Of a stretch of DNA of 64,000 nt, positions 19,108-28,866 are shown in pieces. A program made the position numbers and the translations under genes. The DNA lies in assembly GCA_963844855.1 (NCBI GenBank), contig CAWJQP010000001.1, positions 1 to 64,000 on the forward strand, given 5' to 3'. Positions within the stretch are counted from its first letter, which is position 1. Each line of letters opens with the position of its first letter. The notes beneath the pieces were generated by a model. That model was given only the letters and a program-made list of their open reading frames with translations, was not told the origin of the DNA and made no database searches. This stretch comes from DASQDN01 sp963844855 (GTDB lineage Bacteria; Acidobacteriota; Terriglobia; Bryobacterales; Bryobacteraceae).

Positions 19108-19155
19108 GTGTTCCCAAGCTGGACGTCGCCGGTTCGACCCCCGTCTCCCGCTCCA
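19108..19155 (+). other. 3' half of a tRNA-Gly gene, candidate attachment site
   Basis: The 48 nt run from the anticodon loop (gttcccaagc, anticodon CCC) through a T arm with ggttcga to the acceptor 3' strand ctcccgctcca, including the encoded CCA, exactly the order of a tRNA-Gly 3' half. The upstream 30 nt do not form a D arm or a matching gcgggag 5' strand, so this is not a whole tRNA. One T-stem position (C against C) is mismatched. A 3' tRNA fragment is the usual distal attachment scar of an element integrated at a tRNA 3' end; given its plus orientation, the element would lie to the left. Confidence 0.65.
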
Positions 19156-19561
19156 ACTTTTCAATGTCCGGACCGGACACATATGTGACAATTTGGGGTG
19201 AACCCGGTGGGCTCGGCCGAGGCTCACTTCGATAATGGGCCGGGATCGCGGCAACGGTCCCCGGCCGCAATGACCCCGCAGCAGCATAAACACCAAAGGA
19301 TCAGGCCCAAAACTCTCGGCTATGATAGCCGGGGAACGCATCAGACGAGTCACAGCGTAACCCTGGACTATGACGTCTTCCTGAACGTCCCGCGTCTTGA
19401 AGCCAAGGGTGCAAGACCGTGCAGGAGAGATGCAAGGCTGAGGACCTCGACTTCCAGCTCAAGCGGACTATGCCCGGATCATTGAAGCGACGAAAGGGAC
19501 GTCTAGGGATCGACATTTTGTCCATCGGTGGCCCGCCAATCCGGCTGCTACGATCGTGTGC
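19156..19561. other. Intergenic stretch, nothing recognised
   Basis: No coding frame with a recognisable motif. It separates the tRNA-Gly fragment from the first intact chromosomal gene to its right. Confidence 0.4.
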
Positions 19562-20938
19562 ATGCTGCAGTCCAAGATGCTGCGCCGCTCCTTCCTGCTG
19601 GGAGCGCCAATAGCGCCAATATTCGGATCCGACCTGCGGTTGGCTGTGTTTGCCACAGATATCACGCCACCCGTCGGATCGCCCATTTATACGGGGAACG
19701 CGCGCTCGATCGTCGATCCTTTAGAAGCACGCGGCGTTGTTCTCTCCGGCAGCGGCAATCCGATTGTCATCCTTTCCCTCGACTGGTGCGAAGTCCGCAA
19801 CAACTCGTACGATCTTTGGCGGTCTGAGCTCGCGGCCGCCGCGGGCACGACGCCGGAGCGTATTCTCCTCAGTTGTGTCCACCAACACGACGCGCCTTAC
19901 ACGGACATCGAAGCGCAGCAGTTGCTCGATGACGCGCATTCGCCTCAGAAACTCTGCGATCCGGCGTTCGAGCGGAATTGTATCGCCAAAGCAGCTAAAG
20001 CTATCAGGAGCGCCTCTTTCCAGACCATCACCCAAATCGGTACAGGACAAGCGACCGTTGACAAGGTCGCTTCCAACCGCCGTTACGTGGGACCCGATGG
20101 GAAGCTTTCCTTCGGCCGCACCAGCGCAACACGCGATCCCGCGATCCGCAATCAACCCGAGGGACTCATCGATCCAGCACTCAAGACCATTAGCTTCTGG
20201 AATGGACCAAAGCCGGTGGCGGCGCTGCATGCTTACTCGACTCATCCGATGAGTTACTACGGACAGGGCGATGTGTCCGCAGACTTTCCCGGGATCGCAA
20301 GGCGCAAGCTGCAGGCTGAATCTCCCGACGTTTTTCACATCTATTGCTCGGGCGCCAGCGGCGATACGATGGCCGGCCGGTATAACGATGGGAATCCCGC
20401 GAACCGCCAGATCCTCGCGGGACGGCTCCACCAGGCGATGTCGGCGGCGTGGAGCTCAACCCAACGGAGGCCGCTGAGTGAGATCGGCTTCCGCGCCGCG
20501 AAGTTAACGTTTCAACCGCGCAAAGACAAACGGTATTCGCTGGAGGAACTCAATCGCGTGCTTGCTTCGAGCGCGACGCCACGGCGCGAGAGGTTGGATG
20601 CTGCGCTCGGGATCAGCTGGCTACGCCGCGTGGCTCGCCGCCGACCTATCGAGGTACCTGCTGTCCACTTCGGATCCGCTGCCATTGTGGTGATTCCAGC
20701 CGAGGCTTTCGTGCAGTATCAGTTGTGGGCCCAGCAGGCCGCTCCGCATGAGATGGTGATGACTCTGGGATATGGCGAGTGCGCCCCTGGCTACATCCCA
20801 ACGAATGCGGCCATCGCGGAAGGCTACGACGACCATTACAGTTGGGTGGATTTTGCGACGTGCGAAGCGACACTTCGAGGTGGCATCAATGAGGCGCTGG
20901 CGTCTCCGATTGGGTGGCGGAGTGGACGGACGCGTTGA
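19562..20938 (+). CDS. Exported neutral/alkaline ceramidase-like hydrolase
   Basis: About 458 residues with a short twin-arginine-like leader (LRRSFLLGAP), then the neutral ceramidase N-terminal pattern: LAVFATDITPPVGSPIYTGN, GNPIVILSLDWCEVRNNSYD, RILLSCVHQHDAPYTD with metal-ligand histidines, ALHAYSTHPMSYYGQGDVSA and the CSGASGDTMAGRYND loop that in ceramidases carries the serine. The end GYGECAPGYIPTNAAIAEGY is also typical. True ceramidases cleave the amide of ceramide; distant relatives are common in Acidobacteriota and Planctomycetes with unknown substrates. ATG 19577, directly before LRRS, is an alternative start. The gene is intact. Confidence 0.8.
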   Translation: MLQSKMLRRSFLLGAPIAPIFGSDLRLAVFATDITPPVGSPIYTGNARSIVDPLEARGVVLSGSGNPIVILSLDWCEVRNNSYDLWRSELAAAAGTTPERILLSCVHQHDAPYTDIEAQQLLDDAHSPQKLCDPAFERNCIAKAAKAIRSASFQTITQIGTGQATVDKVASNRRYVGPDGKLSFGRTSATRDPAIRNQPEGLIDPALKTISFWNGPKPVAALHAYSTHPMSYYGQGDVSADFPGIARRKLQAESPDVFHIYCSGASGDTMAGRYNDGNPANRQILAGRLHQAMSAAWSSTQRRPLSEIGFRAAKLTFQPRKDKRYSLEELNRVLASSATPRRERLDAALGISWLRRVARRRPIEVPAVHFGSAAIVVIPAEAFVQYQLWAQQAAPHEMVMTLGYGECAPGYIPTNAAIAEGYDDHYSWVDFATCEATLRGGINEALASPIGWRSGRTR

Positions 20939-21046
20939 CGAACATCATCGAGAGGACTTGATTCGTACTGGTGGAGTGAGGCGCCTGTCCAGGGGTTATA
21001 CCAGACATCTATGTCCGACACTACTTGTCAATTCCCGTCAACAGAT

Positions 21047-22111
21047 TTAGCGTATGACGACGTCCCAGACTTTCGACCGCTTCGCTTTACCCTTCGGGCC
21101 GTCAATGTGCAGGGTTACGATGTATTCGCCAGGTTTCTCATACTTGTGGACGGGATGTTGTTCTGCTGATTTCGCCCCGTCCCCGAACTCCCAGTTCCAT
21201 GAACGGATCGGCCCGTACGACTGATCTTTGAACGCCACTAGCCGCCGGTCCATATCGATTACCTGGAACGACCATTCCGCCTCCATCGGCTTTCGGAACT
21301 CTTCACTCAGCGGCATCAGCCGGAATGCGACCAGGTCGGATGCATTTCCGTACATAGATGTTTTATGCGATAGGTTCCAGAACCCACGGTATTTCTCGGC
21401 ATTCTCGTTGTCGTAATCGAGAATCGACCATGAAAGTCCGATTCGTTTGTCCTCCTGAAGCTGCGACTCGACCGATCGTTCGGGCCCCTCGTAAGCCGCA
21501 TAATCGAACGGCGTGATGTAGAACTCCAGTAACAATTTCCCGCCTTCGCCGTGCTTGAAATTGTAGTTATAGGCATGGTTCGCATAGGGCAGGTTCTTGA
21601 TCCAGGGTTGACAACCCCAAACCATGGCCCAGTCCTTTCCTTCGGCGGGAGTGAAGATGTGGTAGTTTTGCGCATGCACACCATGAAAGGTGAAGTGTGC
21701 CTGGACCGGATCGTAGCCTTTCAGAGGATGCATTTGCTTAATGAACGGGCCTCCCGAAAGGTCGCCATCGACGACAACCTCAAAAATGTCATTGTGAAGA
21801 TCATTGCTCCTGAAATCCCAGAAGTTGTCGTAAGCTTCGTAGAGGAAGTAGAGCCGATTGAGGCCTTTCACCCAGCCAACTTTCACCTTCACGTCGAGAT
21901 CTTTCTTGTCTGCGGGCGTGTTGTTGACTGTATCCTTCAACTGATCCTGACTGACTGCAAAGCTTTCCGGAACTATCGCCCAGTCATCGGCGTTGCCGTC
22001 GACTCGCGGGATTTGACCTGTCGGGAACTGAAAGATCTTGAACTCAACGCCGGTGCGTTCGAGCGCCAGAGCCTGAAGAGCCAGCGATACCAGGCAAACG
22101 AGAAGTCTCAT
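21047..22111 (-). CDS. Secreted protein with a CBM9-like domain and a C-terminal PKD domain
   Basis: A 354-residue protein with a signal peptide (MRLLVCLVSLALQALA). The first two thirds resemble carbohydrate-binding module 9/DOMON-like beta sandwiches: GQIPRVDGNADDWAIVPES, then KVGWVKGLNRLYFLYEAYDN and DIFEVVVDGDLSGG. The last 80 residues are a PKD domain (IRSWNWEFGDGAKSAEQHPV, KPGEYIVTLHIDGPKGKAKR). PKD and CBM9-like domains usually mediate binding to polysaccharide or protein at the cell surface; no catalytic residues are evident. Intact and monocistronic by position. Confidence 0.8.
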   Translation of the reverse strand: MRLLVCLVSLALQALALERTGVEFKIFQFPTGQIPRVDGNADDWAIVPESFAVSQDQLKDTVNNTPADKKDLDVKVKVGWVKGLNRLYFLYEAYDNFWDFRSNDLHNDIFEVVVDGDLSGGPFIKQMHPLKGYDPVQAHFTFHGVHAQNYHIFTPAEGKDWAMVWGCQPWIKNLPYANHAYNYNFKHGEGGKLLLEFYITPFDYAAYEGPERSVESQLQEDKRIGLSWSILDYDNENAEKYRGFWNLSHKTSMYGNASDLVAFRLMPLSEEFRKPMEAEWSFQVIDMDRRLVAFKDQSYGPIRSWNWEFGDGAKSAEQHPVHKYEKPGEYIVTLHIDGPKGKAKRSKVWDVVIR

Positions 22112-22199
22112 GCCGAAGAGCGTATCGCATAGGATTGCCGTACGGTCAAGATACTCATCGGGCGGGTCTCACGCGAGTCGCGTTCGGCTTAACGGACGC

Positions 22200-23285
22200 C
22201 GTATTGATCGTTCGAGGCGGCGAATTACTATGCTGTCGCCTCGGGCGGCATCGACGACCCGATTCAAAGGTGTGTCCTGCGAGTAGCGAGTAGCAAGTTC
22301 GCGCACTTCGATACCTTGCGGATCAAGGGTATACGCCAGGGTCTGTAGCACGTCGATCGGCGCTTTAGGGGCAAGTCGGGCGAGCATTGGGCTCGTAGTT
22401 GCGATTGTGGAGTGCGCCCCGGAAGTCGAGTCGATGGCTAATCGCATCGAGACGGGTGTACATGTTCTCGATACTGATCGTCTGTTGGCTGGTGACCAGA
22501 GGCGCTCGGCGATTGCGGCTGTCTTCGGCCAGATCCGATTGTCGATTGTCTCCGGACTGATAAATGCGGTCCACATGCAGGCTTCTCCGCCGAGAACGTC
22601 GGCCGCTTGTTCAGGCGTGAGGGACTTCGCGAGTCCTCCTAGTGGGTCGAACGAGTAATAAGCAGAGGTCAGGTTCAAATGGTCGAGATAGTAACGAAAG
22701 ATAAAAGAGTTTTGTAACCCTGCTTCGCGGCGGCGGTGAGGAAATCGTGATCACGCCAAGACTGGACGAGGATGTCACGGGGAAGGTTTGATGAAGAAGT
22801 TCGTCCCAGCCAGCCATCTTCTTGCCATGTTTTTTTCAGGACCGGCAGAACTCCTCTGTTGAAATGCGCTTGCAGTCCCGGTTCATCGCTAAGGTTCTGG
22901 CGCTTAATGAATGTCTGGATCCGGGGGTTTTTCTTCCAGTACTTGCAAGTGACTTCATCGCCGCCGATGTGGAGATGCTCGTCCGGAAACAGCGGGGACA
23001 TCTCGGCTATCAATTTGTCGATAAACGTATTGACAGCATCATTGGTTGGATCGAGCGTCGGGTAATAAATGCCGAACGTGTGAATGATGTTGTAGGGACC
23101 GGGTGAACTGGCGAGTTCGGGATATCCGATAAGCCAAGGAGCCCTATGGCCTGGCATATCGAACTCCGGGATGATTCGGATGCCACGGTCGCGGGCGTAG
23201 GCCACAATGCGAATATCGTCCTGAGCATAGTACTCGTCGGCTTCAGTGCCAAGCTGGTGCAGCTTTGGGAAAAACTTTGCTGGCC
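22200..23285 (-). pseudogene. GH20 beta-N-acetylhexosaminidase, truncated and frameshifted
   Basis: The catalytic barrel is readable on the minus strand: YARDRGIRIIPEFDMPGHRA, LFPDEHLHIGGDEVTCKYWK with the catalytic Asp-Glu pair, and RDILVQSWRDHD. A shift near 22725 leads to RYYLDHLNLTSAYYSFDPLG and EQAADVLGGEACMWTAFISP; further shifts near 22525 and 22390 enclose MYTRLDAISHRLDFRGALHN. Upstream of FFPKLHQLG (about 23260) the domain stops and plus-strand aminotransferase sequence begins, so the N-terminal domain and first barrel strands are gone. Active relatives remove terminal GlcNAc from chitin or glycans. Confidence 0.8.
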
Positions 23286-24345
23286 GTTCCCAGCTTGGCC
23301 CGTGTTCGATGGACGCGAGGAAAAGCTGATGCTGGAGGTGCTTCGGAGCAGGCAATGGTGGCGTTACATGCTCGGCGAGGCGTTGGAACCAGTGGCTGGC
23401 GAGTCTTCGCAGCGATCGAAGGTAGCCGACTTTCAGGAGCGCTTTGCGGCGATGCACGGATCGCAGTACGGGATCGCGTGCACGAATGGAACGGCGGCTC
23501 TGGAGGTGGCACTGCGCGCTGGGAGTGGCCCCGGATGACGAGGCGATCGTACCGCCATACACATTCATCGCGACGGCGACTGCTCCAATGCTGATCGGGG
23601 CCACACCCGTCTTCTGCGATATCGACTTGACGACGTTCAATCTGGACCTGGTACGGCTTGAGGAAGAGATCACGCCTCGTACGAAGGCAACCGTGCCCGT
23701 GCATTTCGCGGGATTGGCTGCCCGCTCGGTTCGATCGGCGCGGCGGCGACATTCAGTTTTCCAGGCATCAAAGACATGACCGCAGGAGAGGGTGGCCTGA
23801 TCACGACTAACGATCCAGCGGTCGCCGAGATCTGCGAGTCGCTGGTATGGGTCGGTCGCAAAGTGGGACGGCCCTGGTACGAGCATCACAGGCTGGGGTG
23901 GAATTATCGGTTGACGGAATTTCAGGCGGCGCTGTTGATTGCGCAACTCGAGAGATTGGAGGTGCAGACAGGGCGCCGACAGCGCAATGCCGAATACCTT
24001 TCCACGAGGTTGCGGAAGGTCCCCGGCAGTCAGCCCCTCGCCGTGCCCTCGTACGCGACCGGCCATGCATGGCACATCTTTGTCTTTCGCTTTGATGCGG
24101 AGACGTTTGGCGTGTCGCGAGCAACGTTTCTCAAGGCGCCGACAGCCGAGGGGATACCGGCATCAAGCGCCTATGCCCATCCGCTTTACCGAAATCCCAT
24201 GTTTAATGATCCCGCGCTTGCGATCGATTATTCGCGCTACGCGGACCTGTGTCCGGCAAGCGAGCAGGCGTGTAACGAGGCCGTATGGCTCGCATCGGTT
24301 GCTACTCGGAACCCGAGAGGACGTGGATGACATTGCTTGCGCAGT
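23285..24345 (+). pseudogene. DegT/DnrJ/EryC1 aminotransferase, with a gap and frameshifts
   Basis: The sequence starts at FPAWPVFDGREEKLMLEVLR, lacking about 20 N-terminal residues, and continues with FAAMHGSQYGIACTNGTAAL. A shift near 23520 gives DDEAIVPPYTFIATATAPML and TKATVPVHFAGLA. The segment that normally holds the PLP-binding Asp and roughly 25 residues is missing. The PLP lysine is in VFQASK, and a base is lost immediately after it (about 23777) before MTAGEGGLITTNDP. The C-terminal part to LLGTREDVDDIACAVEWFG needs one more shift near 24300. Such enzymes aminate nucleotide-sugars or act as regulators. It abuts a TonB receptor fragment at about 24350. Confidence 0.8.
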
Positions 24346-24354
24346 GGAATGGTT

Positions 24355-26029
24355 TGGACGAATACGTATCGGCTGGGGAACACCATGAGCCTTGTCCGAA
24401 ACAGGCATTTCATCGCCTTTGGCGGCGAGGTTGCGAATAACCGCGATCCTCAGACGACTACGAACGCAACGAACGGCAGACTCACTTTCACTGGGCGATT
24501 TACGGGCAACTCAATCGCCGACTATCTTCTGGGCGTTTACACGTCAGCCACAGTCCAAGCTTCCGGCGTCGTGAGCGACTACCGCAACATGCGATATGCC
24601 TTGTTTCTTCAAGACAACTACAAAGTGACAGCTCGCCTCTCATTGAATCTTGGACTCCGATGGGAATACCACGAACCGGTCCATGAGAAGGGCGGCGCCG
24701 AGGGATTCTTTGATCCGTCAATTCCAGGTCTTCGTCTTGCCAACGACCCAGTATCTATGGGGTTGTGATTAATTCACCATACATCGCGCTGGGTGGCTTA
24801 CGCGAAGGAGTGGTGAAACCTTAATTCACAATTTCGCCCCGCGTATAGGCGCGGCTTTTAAGCTCACATCTCGAACAGTCCTACGAGGAGACGCGGGCAT
24901 TCTCTATGCCACGCCTCACCAAAATGATCTACTCGCGTTGGCCGCGAATCCGGGCGCCGCCCTGACGCAGAATTACACCAATTCACCAAGCTCGTTACCC
25001 CGGTTGGCAGACACGTGCTTCGATCGTGTGTCGTCGGGGGGGCTGCCTCCGAGTGCGGTCCTTGGTACAGTAGATTCCAACCGCAAGACGCCATACCTGG
25101 CACAGGTCAGTTTCCACATCCGGCAGCAGCTCGCCGAAGGTTGCGTTATGGAGGTTGGCTACATCGGAAGCTCCGGGCATCAATTAATTGGGCGGCAGGA
25201 TCTAAACCAAGCAGCTCTAAACAGCGCCGGCGCCAACTTGTCAGTCTCAACAAGACGTCCGTTCCCGATGTTCGCAAGCATCTGGCAATTCTTTGGCAGT
25301 GAGAACTCGAATTTCAATGCTATGACGGCAACTCTCGAGCGGCGATTCAGCAGCGGCTTTGGATTCTTGGCGAACTATACGATTTCGAAGTCTCTCTACA
25401 CTTACTCATCGGCGTTCACCGACTACAACTCACAGCACCACATCTCAGCAAACCGCATGCTCGACTACGGTCGGGCAGCGTTCGACGCGCGGAATCGTTT
25501 CACGGCGGGCGCTTCCTATGATCTGCCCCTCGGTGAGGGCCGCCGTTTTCTGAGCGCCAAGGATGGTTGGTTGAGAAGCAGCGTGACGGGCTGGCGAGTG
25601 AACGCCATGATCCAACTCCAATCTGGTCTACCGTTCAGCGTCTTACTTCTCTCGGATCGTTCGAACACGGGGACCATTGCGACACAGCGGCCGAATAGAA
25701 AGGGAAACGGGAATCTTCCAGTTAGTCAGCGCGCGTCGCAACGATGGTTCGATACCAGCGCATTCGATCTTAATCCTGTTGACACGTGGGATACATCAGG
25801 TAGATACATTCTTGATCAGGACGGCGTTAAGAGCGTCGATGTCTCGCTCCTCAAGGACACCCGAATCGGCGAACGGCTGGTCCTGCGGTTCCGGCTTGAG
25901 GCTTTCAATCTTTGGAATGCCTCTAATTTCGGACCACCAGGCACGTATCTGGATGGCGCCAATTTTGGCGCCGTGACCAGCGCGGGCCCGCCTCGTCACG
26001 TACAACTCGCTCTGAAATTGTCGCTTTAG
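24355..26029 (+). pseudogene. Oar-like TonB-dependent receptor, C-terminal half only
   Basis: The reading begins abruptly in the barrel: NTMSLVRNRHFIAFGGEVAN, YALFLQDNYKVTARLSLNLG with LRWEYHEPV. A shift after about 24760 gives NSPYIALGGLREGVV, another leads to APRIGAAFKLTSRTVLRGDA, and from about 24935 the frame is open to the end (MEVGYIGSSGHQLIGRQDLN, FLANYTISKSLYTYSSAF, closing PRHVQLALKLSL). The N-terminal carboxypeptidase-regulatory domain, plug and first half of the barrel are missing, roughly 500 residues compared with the intact receptor at 31556. The left join is with the DegT remnant. Confidence 0.8.
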
Positions 26030-26135
26030 CCGCTCGAGTCTCGCAACAAAAGTCACTTCGCCGCTCATTGTCGACGGTCGGGTTTGCCTAAGGTCCGATG
26101 GGAACATCAGACAAGGACGGCTTACGATTGCAGTG

Positions 26136-27332
26136 ATGGAAGTTTCGGACAACCAATCTCAACCGACAGCCCCGGAATTCTCTCTCATATGTGGCGGTCC
26201 TTTTTACAAATTCCGCAAAACGATAGGCTTTGTTCCGGAACAGAGCTTAACCCTCGCCAAGCGAACAGCAATCTTGGTGGCTGCTATCTGGCTGCCAACC
26301 GTGATCGGAGCAGTTGCGGAGAACCGACTCTTCCCCGGCGAAAGTTCCGATCCGCTGTTCCGTCATTTCGGAGTCCACGCCCGTCTTCTCGTAGCCATTC
26401 CTCTGCTCATCTTCGCTGAAGTCGTGATGGAGCGGATCGTTCCCCCCATCGTCCGCCAGTTTACATGGGCCGGATTGATAGTTGGTCGGACGCAAGACGA
26501 GTTCATCAACATCCTGCGCCGGGCAGAGAAGCTTCGCGATTCGATCTGGGGCAAACTGCTCGTGGGAGGAGCAATTCTGAGCGCCATTATCGTCTCGTTG
26601 GTCCATCCGATCTTGAGTGACGAACTGGCGTGGGCCGCTTCGGGCGAAGGAGCTGACCTTCGAATTGGTTTTGCGGGGTGGTGGTTCCTATATGTTGGCC
26701 GGTTGATCTTTGTTGGTCTGTTGACGCTTTGGGTTTGGCGGCTGTTCGTCGGCTGGCAACTTGTTCGATGGATTTCGAGACTCGATCTTCAATTGGTTCC
26801 GAGCCATCCGGATCGGGCCGGAGGCCTCGGATTCGTGCAGCATGTTTCGGTGGCCGATGCCTGGATTGTTTTGGCGATATCAGCGGTTCTTGCCGGGCGA
26901 TGGGGGCATGATGTTCTTTACCACGGAATGCATACAGATAGCCTGAAATTGCTGGTGGTGGCCTATGCCTTGCTGGTTCTGCTTGTGTTTCTTGGACCGC
27001 TCCTCCTTTTTTCCCGAAATCTCCGTCGCTTCAGGCGTCATGCTCTCTTGCAGTATTCAGCGCTTGTCGGTACACAGGGCCGACTTGTCCACCGCAAGTG
27101 GATCCAAGGGGAGGAAATCGGAAATCCGCCGATCCTCGATTCTCCGGAGTTGAGTTGTGTTACTGACACGAATGCGGTGTTTGACGCGGTCGAGAAAATG
27201 CGGACTATTCCGATCGGCAAAGAGGCTGTACTTCCGCTGCTTCTGGCGGTCGCGCTTCCAATGCTCCCGGTTTTTGCGATCGAGGTCCCCATTAAGGAGC
27301 TTCTGTTGAAAATCGGTACGTCCCTCCTCTAA
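26136..27332 (+). CDS. Polytopic membrane protein of unknown function
   Basis: A 398-residue protein with about six to seven transmembrane segments (for example LAKRTAILVAAIWLPTVIGA, LLVGGAILSAIIVSLVHPIL, LKLLVVAYALLVLLVFLGPL and VLPLLLAVALPMLPVFAIEV). Soluble loops carry recurring motifs RQFTWAGLIVGRTQDEFINI, LVPSHPDRAGGLGFVQHVSV and LVHRKWIQGEEIGNPPILDS; the last two recur in an unnamed family widespread in soil bacteria. The function is unknown. ATG 26136 is used; a GTG one codon earlier is possible. It is intact between two pseudogenes. Confidence 0.75.
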   Translation: MEVSDNQSQPTAPEFSLICGGPFYKFRKTIGFVPEQSLTLAKRTAILVAAIWLPTVIGAVAENRLFPGESSDPLFRHFGVHARLLVAIPLLIFAEVVMERIVPPIVRQFTWAGLIVGRTQDEFINILRRAEKLRDSIWGKLLVGGAILSAIIVSLVHPILSDELAWAASGEGADLRIGFAGWWFLYVGRLIFVGLLTLWVWRLFVGWQLVRWISRLDLQLVPSHPDRAGGLGFVQHVSVADAWIVLAISAVLAGRWGHDVLYHGMHTDSLKLLVVAYALLVLLVFLGPLLLFSRNLRRFRRHALLQYSALVGTQGRLVHRKWIQGEEIGNPPILDSPELSCVTDTNAVFDAVEKMRTIPIGKEAVLPLLLAVALPMLPVFAIEVPIKELLLKIGTSLL

Positions 27333-27477
27333 CTTTCGTTAGCTCCGTCACACCCAGGGTTTGTTGGATCTGTTCGCCTTAACTATGACCTCTGGTAGTA
27401 CGCCCATGTGTGCGCAAGTTTCACACCCGAAACCTCGTCGCCAGGCGCCTCAGTGCCGAAATCCTGGATATCGCCGA

Positions 27478-28072
27478 TTGACGCAAGTACGAAGAATCTA
27501 TCTCGTTGATGACGATGAATCGCTGCTAAAAACTCTCGGTCGCTTGCTCCGCATCGAGGGGTTAGATGTGACTCCGTTTGCTTCTCCAAGTCGCCGCTTT
27601 CTGGAGAGCTGGATCCAGCACTTCCCGGGTGCGTGATTGCCGACCTGAAGATGCCAGAGATGAGCGGCATCGAATTGTACGATTTGATGAAGCGCGCGCG
27701 ATACACGTTGCCCATGATTTTCTTGACGGGACAGGGTGCGATTCCTGATACCGTGCTCGCCATGAAGAGGGGAGCGATTAACTTTCTGACCAAGCCGGCC
27801 ACTCGAGAAGAAATTCTCGCAGCCGTAGATGAGGCCTTCCAAATTCAAGAAAGCCAGCAGCAGAAATACGGCGAGAAGGCGGAATTCAGCCGCAGATTCG
27901 GATCGCTCACCCCACGCGAAAGGAGGCCCTGACTGACTTTGACGCAGACTTCCTGAACAAACAGATAGCGGGAGATCTGGGCGTAGCGGAGAAGACCGTA
28001 AAAGTCCATAGGGCCCGTGTGCTAGACAAAATGGAAGTGGGTTCTGTAGCTGAGCTTGTTCGGATTGTTTGA
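27478..28072 (+). pseudogene. FixJ/NarL-type response regulator with two frameshifts
   Basis: The receiver domain starts RRIYLVDDDESLLKTLGRLL with the acidic pocket. After a shift near 27630 it continues as VIADLKMPEMSGIELYDLMK with the phosphoacceptor Asp, then MIFLTGQGAIPDTVLAMKRG and the conserved lysine in FLTKPATREE. A second shift near 27928 is needed to read the LuxR-type helix-turn-helix: LNKQIAGDLGVAEKTVKVHR, then DKMEVGSVAELVRIV, stop TGA at 28070. TTG 27478 is a plausible start. FixJ-type regulators work with a membrane kinase; none that is intact lies next to it, though a kinase remnant is at 30903. Confidence 0.8.
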
Positions 28073-28094
28073 TCGTGTACTGGCTACCACAGGT

Positions 28095-28830
28095 TCAGAA
28101 TGACCATCCGAGCGATGTGCTCAATCCATAGTCGTGCTTTGCAGTATTATTGGGCGGCTGGCTGTCGAAGTTGCTGTAAAAGCCAAAACGCGTGTAGAAA
28201 TCCCCTATAACTTTGAGGTATAGGCTCAGATCCGCTGCTGAGCGAACTCGACCTGCCTGGGTCAAGCTGGGATAGACAATGAGATTCGTAACAAGTTGCG
28301 TGGAATCAAACCGAAACGTTGAGTATCGAACACCAAACGGTGCTTCCGCATTATTGTACCGGGCGCCATCTGATTTTGGAACGGTAAACCTCTCGTGGGT
28401 GTAAACAACGCCTGCCTCCGCGAGAAGAGTATTTGCGATTTGTTGTGGACACGTTGCGATGTAGAGTAGATTGAGTCTGCTGGTTAGAACGTGCGTACGT
28501 GAATCCGTAGTCGATAGCGAATTTCAGTCGGTCCAGGGTCTGTATTGGACCTTCAAAATATGATCCTGATTGTGCTTCGACCACAAAGGCCTGAGGACTT
28601 TCGATTCTCTCGATCTCTGCCCAATTAAGGACAAACCTGCCCTTGTCATATGCGCTTTCATCTCCAATTGGCCGTACTCTAACTTTTTGATCTCGCACGT
28701 AATCCGGTCGCCATTCTTCATATAGATCACGTCAGTCTTCTGCCGCGTACCGGCTTTCGCCTGCCACATTATCGAGCAGATGAGGCTGAGGAAGCCAACT
28801 GAGACGAGAAGATAGACGACGTATGGATGA
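28095..28830 (-). pseudogene. DUF481 outer-membrane protein, frameshifted
   Basis: A membrane leader (VVYLLVSVGFLSLICSIMW) precedes TDVIYMKNGDRITCEIKKLE with YGQLEMK, the start of DUF481 proteins. After a shift at about 28645 it reads RFVLNWAEIERIESPQAFVV, and after at least one more near 28440 the beta-barrel end RYNNAEAPFGVRYSTFRFDS, LTQAGRVRSAADLSLYLKVI and YGLSTSLGWSF, stop at 28095. DUF481 proteins are predicted 8- to 12-strand outer-membrane barrels of unknown role. The exact start is unclear. Confidence 0.7.
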
Positions 28831-28866
28831 TCATGCAGATGGTCTGGAGCATCCCGCTGCGTGGCG

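Noticed and set aside
19058..19353. Minus-strand frames reading LERETGVEPATSSLGT across 19150
   Set aside because: This is a well-known false product obtained by translating the reverse strand of a tRNA gene; it supports the tRNA fragment instead.
23290..24075. Minus-strand open frame upstream of the GH20 barrel
   Set aside because: It has no GH20 features and lies antisense to the recognisable aminotransferase sequence.
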